Below, piece after piece: positions 62,723 through 64,000 of a DNA stretch of 64,000 nucleotides (the first letter of the stretch is position 1; each line of letters begins with the position of its first letter). Origin of the DNA: Pseudomonas fluorescens (GTDB taxonomy: Bacteria; Pseudomonadota; Gammaproteobacteria; Pseudomonadales; Pseudomonadaceae); the NCBI RefSeq assembly GCF_902497875.1, contig NZ_CABVHY010000011.1, forward strand, positions 62,001 through 126,000, read 5' to 3'. The notes under the pieces were generated by a model. It did no database searches. It saw nothing but the letters and a program-made list of their open reading frames with translations, and had not been told where the DNA came from. Position numbers and translations under genes: made by a program.

Positions 62723-64000
62723 ATGCCCGACTACCAGAAACTCAAAGACAGCGCTGTCCGAAGCCCTTTTGCCGGCCGAAAAACCCTGATCCTGCTCGGC
62801 GGCCTCACTGCCTTCGGCCTCACCACCGGCACCCAGGCGGCCCCGGCATTCGACAGCGACTCCCCCTGGATGCTGGGCGACTGGAACGGTACTCGCACGG
62901 AACTCGCGGAAAAAGGCTACGACTTCAAAGTCGATTACACCGGCGAAATGGGCTCCAACCTGCATGGCGGTTACAACCACGACCGCACTGCGCGCTACAG
63001 CGACCAGTTCGGCCTCGGCACCCATCTGGACCTGCAGAAGATCCTCGGCTGGGACGACGCCGAGTTCCAGCTGACCATCACCGAACGCAGCGGCAACAAC
63101 ATCAGCAATGACCGGATCAACGATCCACGGGTCGGCGGCTTCACCTCGGCGCAGGAAGTCTGGGGTCGCGGCCAGACCTGGCGGCTGACGCAGATGTGGT
63201 ATCAGCAGAAATTCTTCGACCAGAAACTCGACATCAAGGTCGGCCGTTTCGGTGAGGGAGAGGACTTCAACAGCTTCCCCTGCGACTTCCAGAACCTGGC
63301 GTTCTGCGGCTCGCAAGTCGGCAACTGGGTCGGCGACATCTGGTACAACTGGCCGGTCAGTCAGTGGGCTCTGCGGGTCAAATACCACCTGACGCCTGAA
63401 CTCTACGCGCAGGTCGGCGCTTATGAGCAGAATCCGTCGAACCTTGATCGCGACAACGGCTTCAAGCTCAGCGGCAGCGGCACCCAGGGCGCGATCCTGC
63501 CGGTCGAGCTGGTCTGGACTCCGAAGCTTAATGGCCTGCCCGGGGAATACCGCGCCGGTTACTACTACAGCACTGCCAGCGCCACTGACGTTTATAAAGA
63601 CCACAATGGTCAGCCCGCCGCCTTGAGCGGTGAGGCCTATCGCAGCAGTTCGAGCAAGCACGGCGTCTGGCTGGGGCTGCAGCAGCAACTCACTAGCCGT
63701 GCCAGCGACCACTCCCGGGGCTTGAGCGTGTTCGCCAATGCCACGCTGCACGACAAGAAAACCAACGCGATCGACAACTACGTCCAGGGCGGTGTCGTCT
63801 ACAAGGGCCTGTTCGATGCACGGGCCAAAGACGATATCGGGTTCGCCATGGCCCGGGTCCACGTCAACCCGGCTTTTCGCAAGAACGCCGAGGCCAGCAA
63901 CCAGGCCCGCGCCGTCTACGACTTCGATGACCCGGCCTTCCTGCCGCCGCAAGACACCGAGTACAGCGCCGAGCTCTATTACGGCGTGCACCTCACCGAT
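62723..64000 (+). CDS. oprB: Carbohydrate-selective porin, OprB family (truncated by window end)
   Basis: From ATG 62723 the frame is open to the end of the window, giving 426 residues. A long signal region (ending TTGTQA) precedes the mature start APAFDSDSPWMLGDWNGTRTEL, which is typical of OprB. The beta-barrel shows alternating strands and patches such as KVGRFGEGEDFNSFPCDFQN, with a cysteine pair close together as in the family. OprB lets glucose and related sugars across the outer membrane. The C-terminus and the downstream gene, often gcd in this genus, are not visible. Confidence 0.9.
   Translation, partial: MPDYQKLKDSAVRSPFAGRKTLILLGGLTAFGLTTGTQAAPAFDSDSPWMLGDWNGTRTELAEKGYDFKVDYTGEMGSNLHGGYNHDRTARYSDQFGLGTHLDLQKILGWDDAEFQLTITERSGNNISNDRINDPRVGGFTSAQEVWGRGQTWRLTQMWYQQKFFDQKLDIKVGRFGEGEDFNSFPCDFQNLAFCGSQVGNWVGDIWYNWPVSQWALRVKYHLTPELYAQVGAYEQNPSNLDRDNGFKLSGSGTQGAILPVELVWTPKLNGLPGEYRAGYYYSTASATDVYKDHNGQPAALSGEAYRSSSSKHGVWLGLQQQLTSRASDHSRGLSVFANATLHDKKTNAIDNYVQGGVVYKGLFDARAKDDIGFAMARVHVNPAFRKNAEASNQARAVYDFDDPAFLPPQDTEYSAELYYGVHLTD

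Overview
The window looks like a chromosomal segment of a fluorescent-group Pseudomonas. Grounds: argF is followed by an ABC ATPase gene; a glpF-glpK-glpR-glpD block and a glpM gene are present; an aatJQMP-aauSR acidic amino acid system is present; metE and metR are divergent; and many REP/REPIN-type inverted repeats occur together with a REP-associated transposase. This assignment rests on family knowledge and sequence reading only, with no database search.

Region 1 (1-11,315) is metabolic core: the N-terminal part of a molybdopterin oxidoreductase, a small unknown gene, argF and an ABC ATPase, a PhzF-like protein, YbaK, and the glycerol regulon with recognisable GlpR-type operators. Region 2 (11,341-18,732) is an acidic amino acid uptake unit. 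A sigma54-type promoter with two AauR-like palindromes precedes aatJ-aatQ-aatM-aatP, then the sensor/regulator pair aauS-aauR, then glpM. Region 3 (18,756-25,519) holds an exported alpha/beta hydrolase, metE/metR, and small GNAT, LysE and NUDIX genes.

Region 4 (25,630-35,653) is a signalling cluster. A receiver protein with a degenerate HD-GYP domain diverges from a tight five-gene operon: REC-PAS-GGDEF-EAL, REC-GGDEF-EAL, a di-haem cytochrome c peroxidase, a membrane histidine kinase and a REC-histidine kinase. The two GGDEF-EAL proteins show reciprocal motif loss: one keeps the cyclase motif and lacks key EAL residues, the other the reverse. A 15-codon leader frame appears coupled to the first gene. 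This is the best candidate here for an undescribed system, plausibly linking periplasmic peroxide or redox state to c-di-GMP.

Region 5 (35,880-40,500) is AT-richer accessory DNA: a RidA-like lipoprotein, an exported hydrolase and a gtrA-gtrB-gtrC-like glucosylation cluster. Region 6 (40,760-46,746) has a ProY-like permease, a RAYT gene whose 3' end has been overwritten by a REP doublet, and a very large bifunctional penicillin-binding protein. Region 7 (46,747-59,740) is accessory: a 1,708-residue LRR/NEL-type E3 ubiquitin ligase-like toxin, and a CS1-type (alpha) chaperone-usher fimbrial operon with two tandem tip-adhesin genes. Region 8 (59,824-64,000) holds a yqjI-yqjH-like metal-responsive pair, two small genes and the start of an OprB carbohydrate porin.

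No rRNA, tRNA, CRISPR array or conventional insertion sequence was seen. Most remaining noncoding space is REP doublets, terminators and promoters.
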